The position numbers were made by a program, and so were the translations under genes. The notes beneath the pieces are model-generated. The model was not told where the DNA came from. It was given only the letters and a program-made list of their open reading frames with translations, and did no database searches. From assembly GCA_900552915.1 (NCBI GenBank), contig USBS01000001.1:1-60948 (forward strand): a stretch of 60,948 nt of DNA. Reading direction: 5' to 3'. Source of the stretch: an uncultured Sutterella sp. (GTDB lineage: Bacteria > Pseudomonadota > Gammaproteobacteria > Burkholderiales > Burkholderiaceae_F). Below, piece after piece: positions 15,426-24,214 of this stretch (positions within the stretch are counted from its first letter, which is position 1; each line of letters opens with the position of its first letter).

Positions 15426-16511
15426 CTAGTGAACAGCAATCGTTTTTACTTGGGCCCAGACTTCCATTCCAGGTTCAAGCTGTAGTTCATGCGCGGCACG
15501 CCCAGTGAGTTCCGCCATGATCGCGGCACCTTGTGACTCTACTTCCACAACTTTGCGGCTTACGTCCGCCCCATCCTGAATGGCTGTTATTCGACAGGCA
15601 AACACATTCTGAATACTTGTCTGCGAAGGCTTCTCCACAGAAAGCGACACGTCGTCGGCATTGATCATCAGGCGCACACTGCTGCCGATCGCGCCGCCCG
15701 TGTCCCGCACCCAGAAATGCATGCCGCCGCTCACAACCTTCATGAGTCCCCAAGCCGAATCCCGCTCCCGGACACTGCCGAGCACCAAAAGCGATCGTCC
15801 GGCCTTACGGCCCTTATTTTGCATCAGACGTAGCCATGCTTCGGCAACAGGACCGCTGTCGACAAGCTTGCCGTCGTCAATGACGGCCAATCGGTCGGCC
15901 AACCGCATCACTTCTTCTTCCGAATGCGTTACGTACAGTATCGGCAGATTGAGTTCGGTCTTGAGACGATCGATCCAAGGCATGATTTCCAGACGACGCG
16001 CATGATCCAGCGCCGCCAACGGCTCATCCATGAACAACGCAGTGGGCTTGATCGCCAATGACCGCGCAATGGCGCAACGCTGGCGTTCGCCACCGGAAAG
16101 TTCCGATGTACGGCGTTGCAAAAGATGCCCGATGCCGAGAAGCTCGACCGCATCGTCGAGCCTTTTTTCGCCGTCCTTGTCAGAAATGCGCTTGAGTCCG
16201 TAGCGCAGATTCTCCCGTACGTTCAGGTGGTCAAAGAGGCTCGCCTCTTGAAAGACATAGCCGATGCGGCGCTGATAAGTCGGCACGAAGATTTTCTTTT
16301 CATCATCCTGCCAAACCTGCCCAGCAACGCGGACATAACCTTGTGCCCGTTCAAGTCCCGCCGCGCTTCTCAAAATCGTCGTCTTGCCGCAGCCTGAAAC
16401 ACCGAAAAGCACCATTACGCCGCCCGAAGGGATCTTCAAGTCCACATCAAGCGCAAAGCCGGTGCTTCGCGCAAGCGTCAAACGGATGCGATCGTCACAG
16501 TTTTCGGTCAT
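15426..16511 (-). CDS. modC: Molybdate ABC transporter ATP-binding protein ModC
   Basis: ATPase of the high-affinity molybdate importer. 361 residues. Walker A GVSGCGKTT (~37-45), signature LSGGERQR, Walker B ALFMDEPLAALD, H-loop YVTHSEEE. The C-terminal third carries a Mop/TOBE domain (VRLMINADDVSLS, GAAIMAELTGRAAHELQL) typical of ModC rather than of other ABC ATPases. Last gene of modABC on the minus strand. Confidence 0.95.
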   Translation of the reverse strand: MTENCDDRIRLTLARSTGFALDVDLKIPSGGVMVLFGVSGCGKTTILRSAAGLERAQGYVRVAGQVWQDDEKKIFVPTYQRRIGYVFQEASLFDHLNVRENLRYGLKRISDKDGEKRLDDAVELLGIGHLLQRRTSELSGGERQRCAIARSLAIKPTALFMDEPLAALDHARRLEIMPWIDRLKTELNLPILYVTHSEEEVMRLADRLAVIDDGKLVDSGPVAEAWLRLMQNKGRKAGRSLLVLGSVRERDSAWGLMKVVSGGMHFWVRDTGGAIGSSVRLMINADDVSLSVEKPSQTSIQNVFACRITAIQDGADVSRKVVEVESQGAAIMAELTGRAAHELQLEPGMEVWAQVKTIAVH

Positions 16512-16560
16512 GGTTCGGAGTCAAAACAAAGGGAAAAAATCTGTTTCATGCCGCAACGCA

Positions 16561-17253
16561 TCAGACAGGCGTAGCAGAAACATTCGCAACCTTGGCTCGG
16601 CGGTTAAAAAGCGTCACGAAAAGCAGCACCAGGAAGGAGAATACAAGCATGCCGCCCGCCAGCCAATGAGCATTGTCGTACTCCATGGCTTCCACAAACG
16701 TATAGATCTCGGTCGAAACCACCTGAGTCTTGCCGGGAATGTTGCCGCCGATCATCAGCACAACACCGAATTCGCCGATGGTGTGCGCAAACGTAAGCAC
16801 CATAGCTGTCAGAAATCCAGGTCGAGCAAGCGGGATAACCACAGAGAAGAATGCGTCAAGCGGCTTGGCGCCGAGCGTAGCCGCTACTTCCATCGGTCGC
16901 TTGCCGATGGACTCAAACACCCCCTGCAAAGGTTGGACAGCAAAGGGTAGAGAATAGATGATGGATCCCACAACCAGCCCCGAGAAATTAAAGGTCATCA
17001 GACCCAGTCCCAGAGACTGCGTGAGCTGGCCGATGGGGCCGTGCGGCCCCATCGCAACCAGAATGTAAAAGCCAAGCACGGACGGCGGCAGCACCAAAGG
17101 CAACGTCACCACAGCGCCAATAGGCGCGCGCCAGGCGCTTTTTGTGCGCGCAAGCCACCAGGCAAGCGGCGTAGCAATCACCAAAAGAAACGCTGTCGTA
17201 ACCGCGGCAAGCTTAAGGCTCAGCCAGACGGGTTCAAGTGATATGTCGTCCAT
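16561..17253 (-). CDS. modB: Molybdate ABC transporter permease ModB
   Basis: 230-residue inner-membrane permease with about five hydrophobic segments. The permease coupling helix is in EVAATLGAKPLDAFFSVVIP (EAA motif), and ATPLAWWLA and LPLVLPPSVLGFYIL are typical ModB segments. Lies between modA and modC. Confidence 0.95.
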   Translation of the reverse strand: MDDISLEPVWLSLKLAAVTTAFLLVIATPLAWWLARTKSAWRAPIGAVVTLPLVLPPSVLGFYILVAMGPHGPIGQLTQSLGLGLMTFNFSGLVVGSIIYSLPFAVQPLQGVFESIGKRPMEVAATLGAKPLDAFFSVVIPLARPGFLTAMVLTFAHTIGEFGVVLMIGGNIPGKTQVVSTEIYTFVEAMEYDNAHWLAGGMLVFSFLVLLFVTLFNRRAKVANVSATPV

Positions 17254-17291
17254 CTATATGCGTGCTTGGATTCATTGAGGCGAAAGCAAAA

Positions 17292-18044
17292 TTACTTGTC
17301 GCCGTAGCCGTAGTCAAGCTTGACCTTGGCAGCTTCCGGTCCCTGCAGGAACTTCAGGAAGGCCTTGGCAGCATCCTGATTCTTGCCCTGCTTCAGGAGC
17401 ACGGCGTCCTGGGCAATCTTGCCGTAGAGGTCAGCCGGAACAACCCAGCCGGAACCCGAGGTGATCTTGCCGTTCTTGTAGACCTGGCTCAGAGCCACAA
17501 AACCGATATCGGCATTGGCAGTCTTCACAAAGTTGAACGTCTTGCCGATGTTATCGCCTTCGACAAACTTCGGCTTCACCTGATCAAGAAGCTTCAGAGA
17601 GGTCATTGTTTCGTAGGCTGCCAGCCCGTAGGGAGCGAGCTTGGGATTGGCAACGGCGCACTTATTGAAGTCACCCGAAGCCAGAAGCGCCTTGCCGTCC
17701 TTGATCTTGCCTGCGTCCGAGCTCCACAGCACGAGCTTGCCGACCGCATAGGTAAAGCTCGAGCCGGCCACGCCGTAACCTTCGTCAATCGCCTTCTTCG
17801 GCGTCTTGGCGTCGGCAGCAAGCAGAACATCATAGGTGGCGCCGTTCTTGATCTGACCGTAGAACATACCGGTCGAACCGAAGCTCAGAATAAGCTTATG
17901 TCCGGTCTGCTTTTCAAAGATCGGAGCAAGCTCCTTGGCAGGAGCCGTAAAGTTGGCGGCAACCGCCACCTGCACTTCCGCGGCGCTCACGCCCACGACG
18001 GTTCCGAGCAACGCAACTGCAACCGCGGTCTTGACAAATTTCAT
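17292..18044 (-). CDS. modA: Molybdate-binding periplasmic protein ModA
   Basis: Periplasmic receptor of the molybdate importer. 250 residues from ATG 18044, chosen because GAGGAG lies directly upstream and a signal peptide (VKTAVAVALLGTVVGVSA) follows; the frame is open to 18119 but that extension lacks signals. Family motifs: VAVAANFTAPAKELAP, SFGSTGMFYGQI, ADIGFVALSQV. First gene of modABC, reading away from modE. Confidence 0.95.
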   Translation of the reverse strand: MKFVKTAVAVALLGTVVGVSAAEVQVAVAANFTAPAKELAPIFEKQTGHKLILSFGSTGMFYGQIKNGATYDVLLAADAKTPKKAIDEGYGVAGSSFTYAVGKLVLWSSDAGKIKDGKALLASGDFNKCAVANPKLAPYGLAAYETMTSLKLLDQVKPKFVEGDNIGKTFNFVKTANADIGFVALSQVYKNGKITSGSGWVVPADLYGKIAQDAVLLKQGKNQDAAKAFLKFLQGPEAAKVKLDYGYGDK

Positions 18045-18139
18045 GTTGTTCTCCTCAATACACAAAACAAACCGTCGGCTCTGCAAAATCATTGCGGTGT
18101 CAGAGCAACCGACGGCCATTCAAACTTTGAATAACGCAA

Positions 18140-18162
18140 CGTTATCATATTTTTGAATAACG
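18140..18162. promoter_or_regulatory. ModE-type operator between modA and modE
   Basis: Inverted repeat CGTTAT-N11-ATAACG in an AT-rich stretch, with a further ATAACG at 18131-18136. Known ModE sites are CGTTAT/ATAACG palindromes. Its position in the divergent promoter region suggests molybdate-ModE repression of modABC and possibly control of modE. Confidence 0.75.
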
Positions 18163-18274
18163 AAATATCGCTCCGACAAAAAGCAAGTTTCAGCAAACTT
18201 ACTTTTCCGCAAATGGCCTACTTCGAAGCTCTCCTGTCTTAAACTAGCGCTGTTAACCACAAGGAAGTCCCGAC

Positions 18275-19078
18275 ATGACATCAGCCGACGCCGAAAACTT
18301 CAACGAAAATCCGTCTCAATTGGTCGCAGCTCCGATTGCGCTTACCCGTCAGCTCGAACAGCTCGTCGACAAGCGCATCAATATCCTGCGTCGCATTCAC
18401 GAAACGGGGTCCATTTCGGAAGCGGCTCGTTTATCGAACGTGTCCTACAAGGCGGCTTGGCAGGCCCTCGAAACGCTTGCCAATCTCGCCGGCGTCCCTC
18501 TGGTGGAAAAAGAGGTCGGAGGCAGCAAAGGCGGCGGAACGAAGCTCACTGCCGCGGGCCTCACCGTGCTTGAACTTTCCGAAAAACTCACGCAAGCCCG
18601 CGAAGCCGTGCTTATGGAATTCGCCTCCCGCGTCACGCCCGAACTCGTGCCGCTGAGCTCTGCGACGCTTCGTACTTCGATGCGCAATCAATTTCCCGTC
18701 ACAATCATGCACATCGCCCGCGGCCCCGCTCTTGTACGCGTGTCCATGCGCATTGACGAAAGCAATTCGCTCAAAGCCACGCTGACTCAAGAAAGCGCCC
18801 AGCTTCTCGGGCTCGGTCAAAACGAAAAAGCGCTTGCTCTATTCAAGGCAACAAGCGTCGAAATCGCACATCGAGTCGAACCGATCAAAGGCTCGAGCGT
18901 TGTCTCGGGTACCGTCATCCGCAGTGCGCGTCAGGATAAAGGCGGTGAAATCACGCTACGCTTGGCCGGCGGTACGTCTCTTGTGGGCTTTGCCCGCGCC
19001 GGACACGGCTTAAAGCTCGGCGACTATGCTGAAGCCTTGGTACCGGCCCAGACCGTGGTCGTCGCGCAGATTGCCTAG
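18275..19078 (+). CDS. modE: Molybdate-responsive regulator ModE
   Basis: 267 residues. An N-terminal winged HTH (RRIHETGSISEAARLSNVSYKAAWQALETL) is followed by GGSKGGGTKLTAAG, the standard ModE stretch, then two Mop/TOBE domains (~130-195 and ~200-265) that bind molybdate. An AAGGAA lies upstream of ATG 18275. The N-terminus carries ~25 extra residues relative to E. coli ModE. Confidence 0.95.
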   Translation: MTSADAENFNENPSQLVAAPIALTRQLEQLVDKRINILRRIHETGSISEAARLSNVSYKAAWQALETLANLAGVPLVEKEVGGSKGGGTKLTAAGLTVLELSEKLTQAREAVLMEFASRVTPELVPLSSATLRTSMRNQFPVTIMHIARGPALVRVSMRIDESNSLKATLTQESAQLLGLGQNEKALALFKATSVEIAHRVEPIKGSSVVSGTVIRSARQDKGGEITLRLAGGTSLVGFARAGHGLKLGDYAEALVPAQTVVVAQIA

Positions 19079-19396
19079 GCCAAGACGAACGATTGAGCAG
19101 GCCGCTCTCCAGAAAAGGCTCGTTATTCCGTTCAAACATAGGTAGGAGCGCCTAGCTACACAACAGGCCAAACCTGAAATTTGACGTAAATCAAACCAAA
19201 ACCCGCTCTCCGGCTTCAGGTTTGGTTAAGCGAGGTTTATGATTGCGGCCTAACCCTAACCTCGCGGTCGAATGTCCTTGTCCTACCTCACTCTGCGGAC
19301 AACATTCCTTAAGCACCGCAGAGACTTCGCCGTCGACGATAAAACCAGAACTTCAGACGGCGATGCTGCAAGGAAAATCAACAAGGAGGATTTCAG
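19079..19396. other. Intergenic region upstream of the tetraheme cytochrome
   Basis: 318 bp without a supported gene. It contains the FNR-like box at 19181, a possible -10 (TATGAT, 19238-19243) and a ribosome site AAGGAGG just before 19397. Confidence 0.6.
19181..19194 (+). promoter_or_regulatory. FNR/ANR-type box upstream of the tetraheme cytochrome
   Basis: TTGACGTAAATCAA differs from the FNR consensus TTGAT-N4-ATCAA at one position. If transcription starts about seven bases after the TATGAT at 19238-19243, the box is centred near -62, a class I activator position. Confidence 0.7.
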
Positions 19397-19960
19397 ATGT
19401 CTAACAACAAAAACGGCAAGTGGTATGCAGCCGGCCTCGTTTTGGTCGGCGCCGTGATCGGCGTGGCCCTCGTGAGCGCCGGTACGTCCGTCGTTCATTG
19501 GTCGGGCTCCACTCAGTTCTGCGGTACGTTCTGCCACTCGATGGACGCTGCCTACGCTTCCTACAAGAAGGGCCAGCACGCCCAGACCAATTCGGGCTTC
19601 AAGGCCGAATGCGTAGACTGCCACCTGAAGTATGAGTCCGTGCACTCCATCAGCCAGGCTCAGGTTGTCGGCCTGCTCTGGCACAAGGCCGTTTCCGGAA
19701 CCAATTCTCTGTGGGGCGAAATCCGCGGTACGCTCAACACGCCCGAAAAGCAGATTGAAAAACGCGGCGAAATGGCCGAAGCCGTCCAGAAGTGGATGCT
19801 CTCCGTCGACTACATCACCTGCCGCGGCTGCCACGATGTCGGCAACATGAAGGTCAACCCGGCCAAGCCCATGGTGGCTCCGATGCACAAGGCCTTTGCC
19901 GAACAGCCCAAGACCGACTGCGTGGCCTGCCACACGACCGCCGGCCACAAGTACGAATAA
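19397..19960 (+). CDS. NapC/NirT-family membrane tetraheme cytochrome c
   Basis: 187 residues: a single N-terminal membrane anchor (~9-30) and a periplasmic domain with four heme sites, CGTFCH (42-47), CVDCH (72-76), CRGCH (142-146) and CVACH (175-179). The first is C-x3-C-H rather than CxxCH. Family members (NapC, NrfH, CymA) take electrons from the menaquinol pool and pass them to periplasmic reductases. No reductase is encoded next to it, so its partner is unknown; the secreted flavoprotein at 42993 is one candidate. AAGGAGG precedes the ATG. Confidence 0.88.
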   Translation: MSNNKNGKWYAAGLVLVGAVIGVALVSAGTSVVHWSGSTQFCGTFCHSMDAAYASYKKGQHAQTNSGFKAECVDCHLKYESVHSISQAQVVGLLWHKAVSGTNSLWGEIRGTLNTPEKQIEKRGEMAEAVQKWMLSVDYITCRGCHDVGNMKVNPAKPMVAPMHKAFAEQPKTDCVACHTTAGHKYE

Positions 19961-19991
19961 TTCGTACGCCGGTTGACAACTCGGCTTTCCG

Positions 19992-20027
19992 AACGCCTGC
20001 ACGCCCGTATGCGCGCAGGCGTTTTTG
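19992..20027 (+). terminator. Terminator after the tetraheme cytochrome
   Basis: AACGCCTGC / GCAGGCGTT stem followed by TTTG TTTG. Strong GC stem. Confidence 0.8.
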
Positions 20028-20152
20028 TTTGTTTTGCGTGTGCCTTCGGCGCGGTACAATCCTTTGTTGATTTCGGTCCGGCACATAAGCCGACCGACTC
20101 CGTTTTTTGTATCGGCGACACTCTCCATTGAGCTTTGCCTTCGGAAGTCTTC

Positions 20153-22834
20153 ATGCAGTCTCAGGAACACACCACCGTTTACCGCAAGGACTATCGTCCG
20201 TACACGCACAGCATCGACTCGGTCGAGCTTGACTTTGTTCTCAATCCCGAATCCACGACGGTCACCTCCAGCATGGTTGTGACGCCCCTGCGAGGCGCTT
20301 CGACAACCGATTTGGTGCTTGACGGCGGACGCGACCTCTTCATCGAAAAGGTTCTGATTGACGATCAGCAGGCAAACGAACGCTTTCAGGTGAGCCCCGG
20401 CAAGCTCACGATCAAAAATATTTCGCGCCAGTCGCGAGTGACGATTGTCAATCGCATCGTGCCCGTGAACAACACGTCGCTTTCGGGCATCTACATGAGC
20501 CGCGGCGCGTTCATGAGCCAGTGCGAAGCACAGGGATTCCGCAACATCACTTATTGGCCCGATCGCCCCGATGTGATGAGCCGCTTTACGGTGACGATTC
20601 ACGCCGATAAGACTCAGTACCCGGTGCTCCTTTCAAACGGCAACTTGGTGGCCGAAGGCGAAGAAGCCGACAACCGTCACTGGGTGCGTTGGGAAGATCC
20701 CTTCAAAAAGCCGAGCTACCTTTTTGCCTTGGTCGCGGGAGACTTCGTTGCACGCGAAGCCAAAATCAAGACCAAGAGCGGACGCGAAGTTCTGCTGCAG
20801 GTGTGGACCGAGCAAAAGAACTATCCCAATTCCGAGCACGCACTGGAAAGTCTTAAGAAAGCGATTGCTTGGGATGAGCAGCGTTGGGGACTTGAACTAG
20901 ACCTTGATCGCTTCATGATCGTGGCAACCGACGACTTCAACTTCGGCGCCATGGAAAACAAGGGTCTCAACATCTTCAATTCTCGTTATGTGATGGCCTC
21001 GCCGACGATAGCCACCGATACCGACTACCAAAACATCGAGTCGATCGTCGGCCACGAATACTTCCACAACTGGACGGGCGACCGAATCACGCTGCGCGAC
21101 TGGTTCCAGCTCACGCTCAAGGAAGGTCTTACGGTCTTTCGCGAACAGGAATTCACTGCCGACATGCAGCCCGACGAATCGAGCCGCGCCGTCGAGCGCA
21201 TCCGTACGGTGCGTGCGCTTCGCAACGGTCAGTTCCCGGAAGATGCCGGCCCCATGGCGCACGCCATTCGCCCCGAGAGCTATCAGGAAATCGACAACTT
21301 CTACACGATGACCGTGTATGAAAAGGGCGCCGAAGTCATTCGCATGCTGCAGACGTTGCTCGGTAAAGACGGCTTTAAAAAGGGCATGGATCGCTACGTA
21401 CAGCTCTTTGACGAATCGGCCGTCACCTGCGACGACTTCATCCGCGCAATGGCCGACGCCAATTCGACCGATCTGAGCAACTTCAGCCTGTGGTGGTCGC
21501 AGGCGGGCACCCCTCGCGTTTCCGTTGAAACAAGTTGGGACCAGGAAAAATCCACCTTCACGATCCGTGCCTCTCAGTCGACTCCGCCCACGCCGGGACA
21601 GCCCGAAAAGTTCCCGCTCGTCATTCCGATTCTCGTGGGCCTCATCGGCAAGGACGGCAAAGATCTGCCTTTGAAGCTCGTCGACTCCGACGACGACCCC
21701 GTCACCACCGCCAAGCTAGTGCTCGAATCGAGCGACGACGAATGGACGTTTGAGGGCATCACCGAAAATCCGGTTCTCTCGCTAGGCCGCGGCTTCTCGG
21801 CGCCGGTCATCTTCGACTACGCCTACACGCTGCAGGAGCTTCAGTTCCTTGCGCTCAACGATTCGGACGGCTTCAACCGCGCCGACGCCTTCGAGCGCCT
21901 GATGCTCGCCGTCCTGAACGACGTTGCGGACATGATCGAAAACGGCACCGAACCCGACGTGCACGGCACGCTCGTTTCCGCGTTCGAAGGCATTCTCACC
22001 AATACGAACCTCTCGCCCGAATACCGCGCGACGGTTCTGACGCTTCCGAGCGAAAAGGCCATTGCCGCACGCCGCCCGATGATCAACCCGCAGACCATTC
22101 GTGAGGCCCGCATCTTCGTCATGGAAACGCTCGGCCGCAAGCTCTCCCACAAGCTCGGTCAGCCGCTGCGTGCGGAAAATATCCGCAACATGACGCTGCA
22201 GCAGTACAAGTTCGATCCGAAGGAAGCGGGCAAGCGCGCAATCTGCAATCTCACGCTCGAATACTGGCTTGCGGGCGGCAACGCCAAGGCTCTTCTGGAT
22301 GCACGCGACCAATTCGACTACGCCGACAATCTCACCGATCGGTTGGCTGCGCTGCGCATGATTGTCAACAGCCAGAGTCCGGCCAAGCTTGACGTTCTGA
22401 ACGCTGCCGGCAGACTTTGGGGCGACGAGCCGCTTCTGATCAACAAGTGGTTTACGGTACAGGCGACGGCTCGCGTTTATCCCAACGAATGTTCGGTGCT
22501 CGAGCGCATCAAGTCCCTGATGCAGTGCCCGGTGTTCTCGCTTAAGAACCCCAACAACGTCTACGCCCTCATCAATGCGTTCTTTACCGCCAACGAAGCG
22601 GAATTCCACCGTCCCGACGGTGCGGGCTACGACTTCTGGGTTGAAACGGTGCTGCAGCTTGATGCAATCAACAGCCATGTCGCTGCGCGTCTGGCTCGAG
22701 CTCTCGACAACTGGCGCCGCTACACGCCCGAACTGGCGCGCTTGATGCACGCCGCACTCACCAAGGTCGCCAATACGGAAAACCTTTCTGCCGGCGTTCG
22801 CGAAGTCGTGCAGAAGGCTCTGAACAATCACTAA
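20153..22834 (+). CDS. pepN: Aminopeptidase N (M1 family)
   Basis: Cytosolic zinc aminopeptidase that finishes degradation of peptides. 893 residues from ATG 20153 (a TTG at 20135 would add six). The exopeptidase motif GAMENKGLNIFN is present, and the zinc site HEYFH (301-305) with the third ligand Glu324 matches HExxH-x18-E. The C-terminal helical domain is full length. Followed 24 bases later by fbp on the same strand. Confidence 0.97.
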   Translation: MQSQEHTTVYRKDYRPYTHSIDSVELDFVLNPESTTVTSSMVVTPLRGASTTDLVLDGGRDLFIEKVLIDDQQANERFQVSPGKLTIKNISRQSRVTIVNRIVPVNNTSLSGIYMSRGAFMSQCEAQGFRNITYWPDRPDVMSRFTVTIHADKTQYPVLLSNGNLVAEGEEADNRHWVRWEDPFKKPSYLFALVAGDFVAREAKIKTKSGREVLLQVWTEQKNYPNSEHALESLKKAIAWDEQRWGLELDLDRFMIVATDDFNFGAMENKGLNIFNSRYVMASPTIATDTDYQNIESIVGHEYFHNWTGDRITLRDWFQLTLKEGLTVFREQEFTADMQPDESSRAVERIRTVRALRNGQFPEDAGPMAHAIRPESYQEIDNFYTMTVYEKGAEVIRMLQTLLGKDGFKKGMDRYVQLFDESAVTCDDFIRAMADANSTDLSNFSLWWSQAGTPRVSVETSWDQEKSTFTIRASQSTPPTPGQPEKFPLVIPILVGLIGKDGKDLPLKLVDSDDDPVTTAKLVLESSDDEWTFEGITENPVLSLGRGFSAPVIFDYAYTLQELQFLALNDSDGFNRADAFERLMLAVLNDVADMIENGTEPDVHGTLVSAFEGILTNTNLSPEYRATVLTLPSEKAIAARRPMINPQTIREARIFVMETLGRKLSHKLGQPLRAENIRNMTLQQYKFDPKEAGKRAICNLTLEYWLAGGNAKALLDARDQFDYADNLTDRLAALRMIVNSQSPAKLDVLNAAGRLWGDEPLLINKWFTVQATARVYPNECSVLERIKSLMQCPVFSLKNPNNVYALINAFFTANEAEFHRPDGAGYDFWVETVLQLDAINSHVAARLARALDNWRRYTPELARLMHAALTKVANTENLSAGVREVVQKALNNH

Positions 22835-22858
22835 TTCTTGCAGCTAAAGAGAAGCGTT

Positions 22859-23854
22859 ATGCAACAGATCACCTTAAGCGAAATGCTCGCCGGCGAAGTC
22901 AAGAACAACGGTCTTGACGAAAAGCTCGCCAAATTGATCGAGACCGTCGCCGCCTGCGGCGTCGAAATCAGCTCCGAAGTTTCCTGCGGCGCTCTGATGG
23001 GTGTGCTCGGTCTTGCCGGCAGTGAAAACGTGCAGGGCGAAGAACAGAAAAAGCTCGACGTCATCAGCAACGAAATCGTCACCAAGGCCGTGCTGGATTC
23101 CGGCGTTGTGGCCGCCTGCGCTTCCGAGGAAATGGATCATTGCGTGCCGGCCGAAAGCACCGAACGTCGTCCGTACCTCATTTGCTACGATCCCCTTGAC
23201 GGCTCAAGCAACATCGACATCAACGTCTCGATCGGCACGATCTTCTCGATCCTGCCCAACCCGCATGATGATGCCGCCGCACCGACCGATGAAGACTTTC
23301 TGCAGCCGGGCGACCGTCAGCTCGCCGCGGGCTACATCATGTACGGTCCGCAGACGCAGATGGCGCTTACGCTCGGCCGGGGCGTCGTGATGTTTACGCT
23401 TGATCCGCGCACCAACACGTATATCCTCACGAACGACAACGTCAAAGTCTCCGAACAGGCCAAGGAATTTGCGATCAACTGCTCGAACATGCGCCACTGG
23501 GAAGCCCCCGTGCGCCGTTATGTCGAAGAACTGCTGGCGGGCACTACCGGAGTGCGCGGCAAGGACTTCAACATGCGCTGGGTGGCGGCTATGGTTGCCG
23601 AAGTACACCGCATTCTCTGCCGCGGAGGCATTTTCATGTATCCGCGCGACAACCGCGATCCCTCCAAACCCGGCAAGCTTCGTCTCATGTACGAAGCCAA
23701 CCCGATGTCCTGGCTCATGGAACAGGCCGGCGGCCGTGCCACCAACGGCTATCAACGCATTCTCTCAATTCAACCCGAAAAACTGCATCAGCGCGTTGCC
23801 GTTTTCCTCGGCGCTAAGGAAGAGGTGGAACTTGTGACGTCCTATCACGGTTAA
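22859..23854 (+). CDS. fbp: Fructose-1,6-bisphosphatase class 1
   Basis: Gluconeogenic hydrolysis of fructose-1,6-bisphosphate. 331 residues. The metal-binding motif DPLDGSSNIDIN begins near residue 111, and the substrate-loop NxRxWE-type region (NCSNMRHWEAPVRRY) and GGIFMYPRDNR are present. ATG 22859 is chosen over a TTG at 22838 because AAGAGAAG stands upstream. An anaerobe growing on organic acids would need it. Confidence 0.96.
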   Translation: MQQITLSEMLAGEVKNNGLDEKLAKLIETVAACGVEISSEVSCGALMGVLGLAGSENVQGEEQKKLDVISNEIVTKAVLDSGVVAACASEEMDHCVPAESTERRPYLICYDPLDGSSNIDINVSIGTIFSILPNPHDDAAAPTDEDFLQPGDRQLAAGYIMYGPQTQMALTLGRGVVMFTLDPRTNTYILTNDNVKVSEQAKEFAINCSNMRHWEAPVRRYVEELLAGTTGVRGKDFNMRWVAAMVAEVHRILCRGGIFMYPRDNRDPSKPGKLRLMYEANPMSWLMEQAGGRATNGYQRILSIQPEKLHQRVAVFLGAKEEVELVTSYHG

Positions 23855-23882
23855 CCGCTTTCGACACTGTCATCCTGCTTCG

Positions 23883-23915
23883 GAACGCTCCGCTAGTCGG
23901 AGCGTTCTGCGTTTT
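23883..23915 (+). terminator. Terminator after fbp
   Basis: GAACGCTCCG/CGGAGCGTTC stem with loop CTAGT, then TGCGTTTTC. Confidence 0.65.
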
Positions 23916-24214
23916 CGGCTTACTTTTACAACGCGCCGAGAATTACCTCTAATTAAGTAGAATCATCAGAGAGCTTTGTCTATCCTCTCGAAATGGGGCC
24001 CTCTGAACTTCATATTTTTTCGTTTTAAATCAGAATCCAAGACATACATATAACTTGCAATCAATTTAATCAATAGATTTTTAAGTATTTGATTTATCGC
24101 ATTAAAAGCGCAACAATTCCACCAAAAGGAGGAGACTCCCCCTACACCTCAACATCAAACGCGCAAGGGTTTGCAGCGCCAACGGCATACAAATCGACGC
24201 GAGGAGAAATCGCA
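23908..24214. other. AT-rich leader upstream of ttdA
   Basis: About 300 bp noticeably richer in A/T than its surroundings. It contains runs such as CAATCAATTTAATCAAT that could be regulator or promoter sites, but no clear palindrome. The frame of ttdA stays open to 24089 without conserved sequence. Probably the ttdAB promoter region. Confidence 0.5.

Noticed and set aside
18045..18274. Molybdenum-cofactor riboswitch before modA
   Set aside because: The region is short and shows only the ModE palindrome and promoter-like DNA; no multi-stem conserved structure was seen.
24055..24082. Possible FNR box upstream of ttdA in CAATCAATTTAATCAAT
   Set aside because: ATCAA half-sites are present but no TTGAT partner at four-base spacing; too weak to claim.
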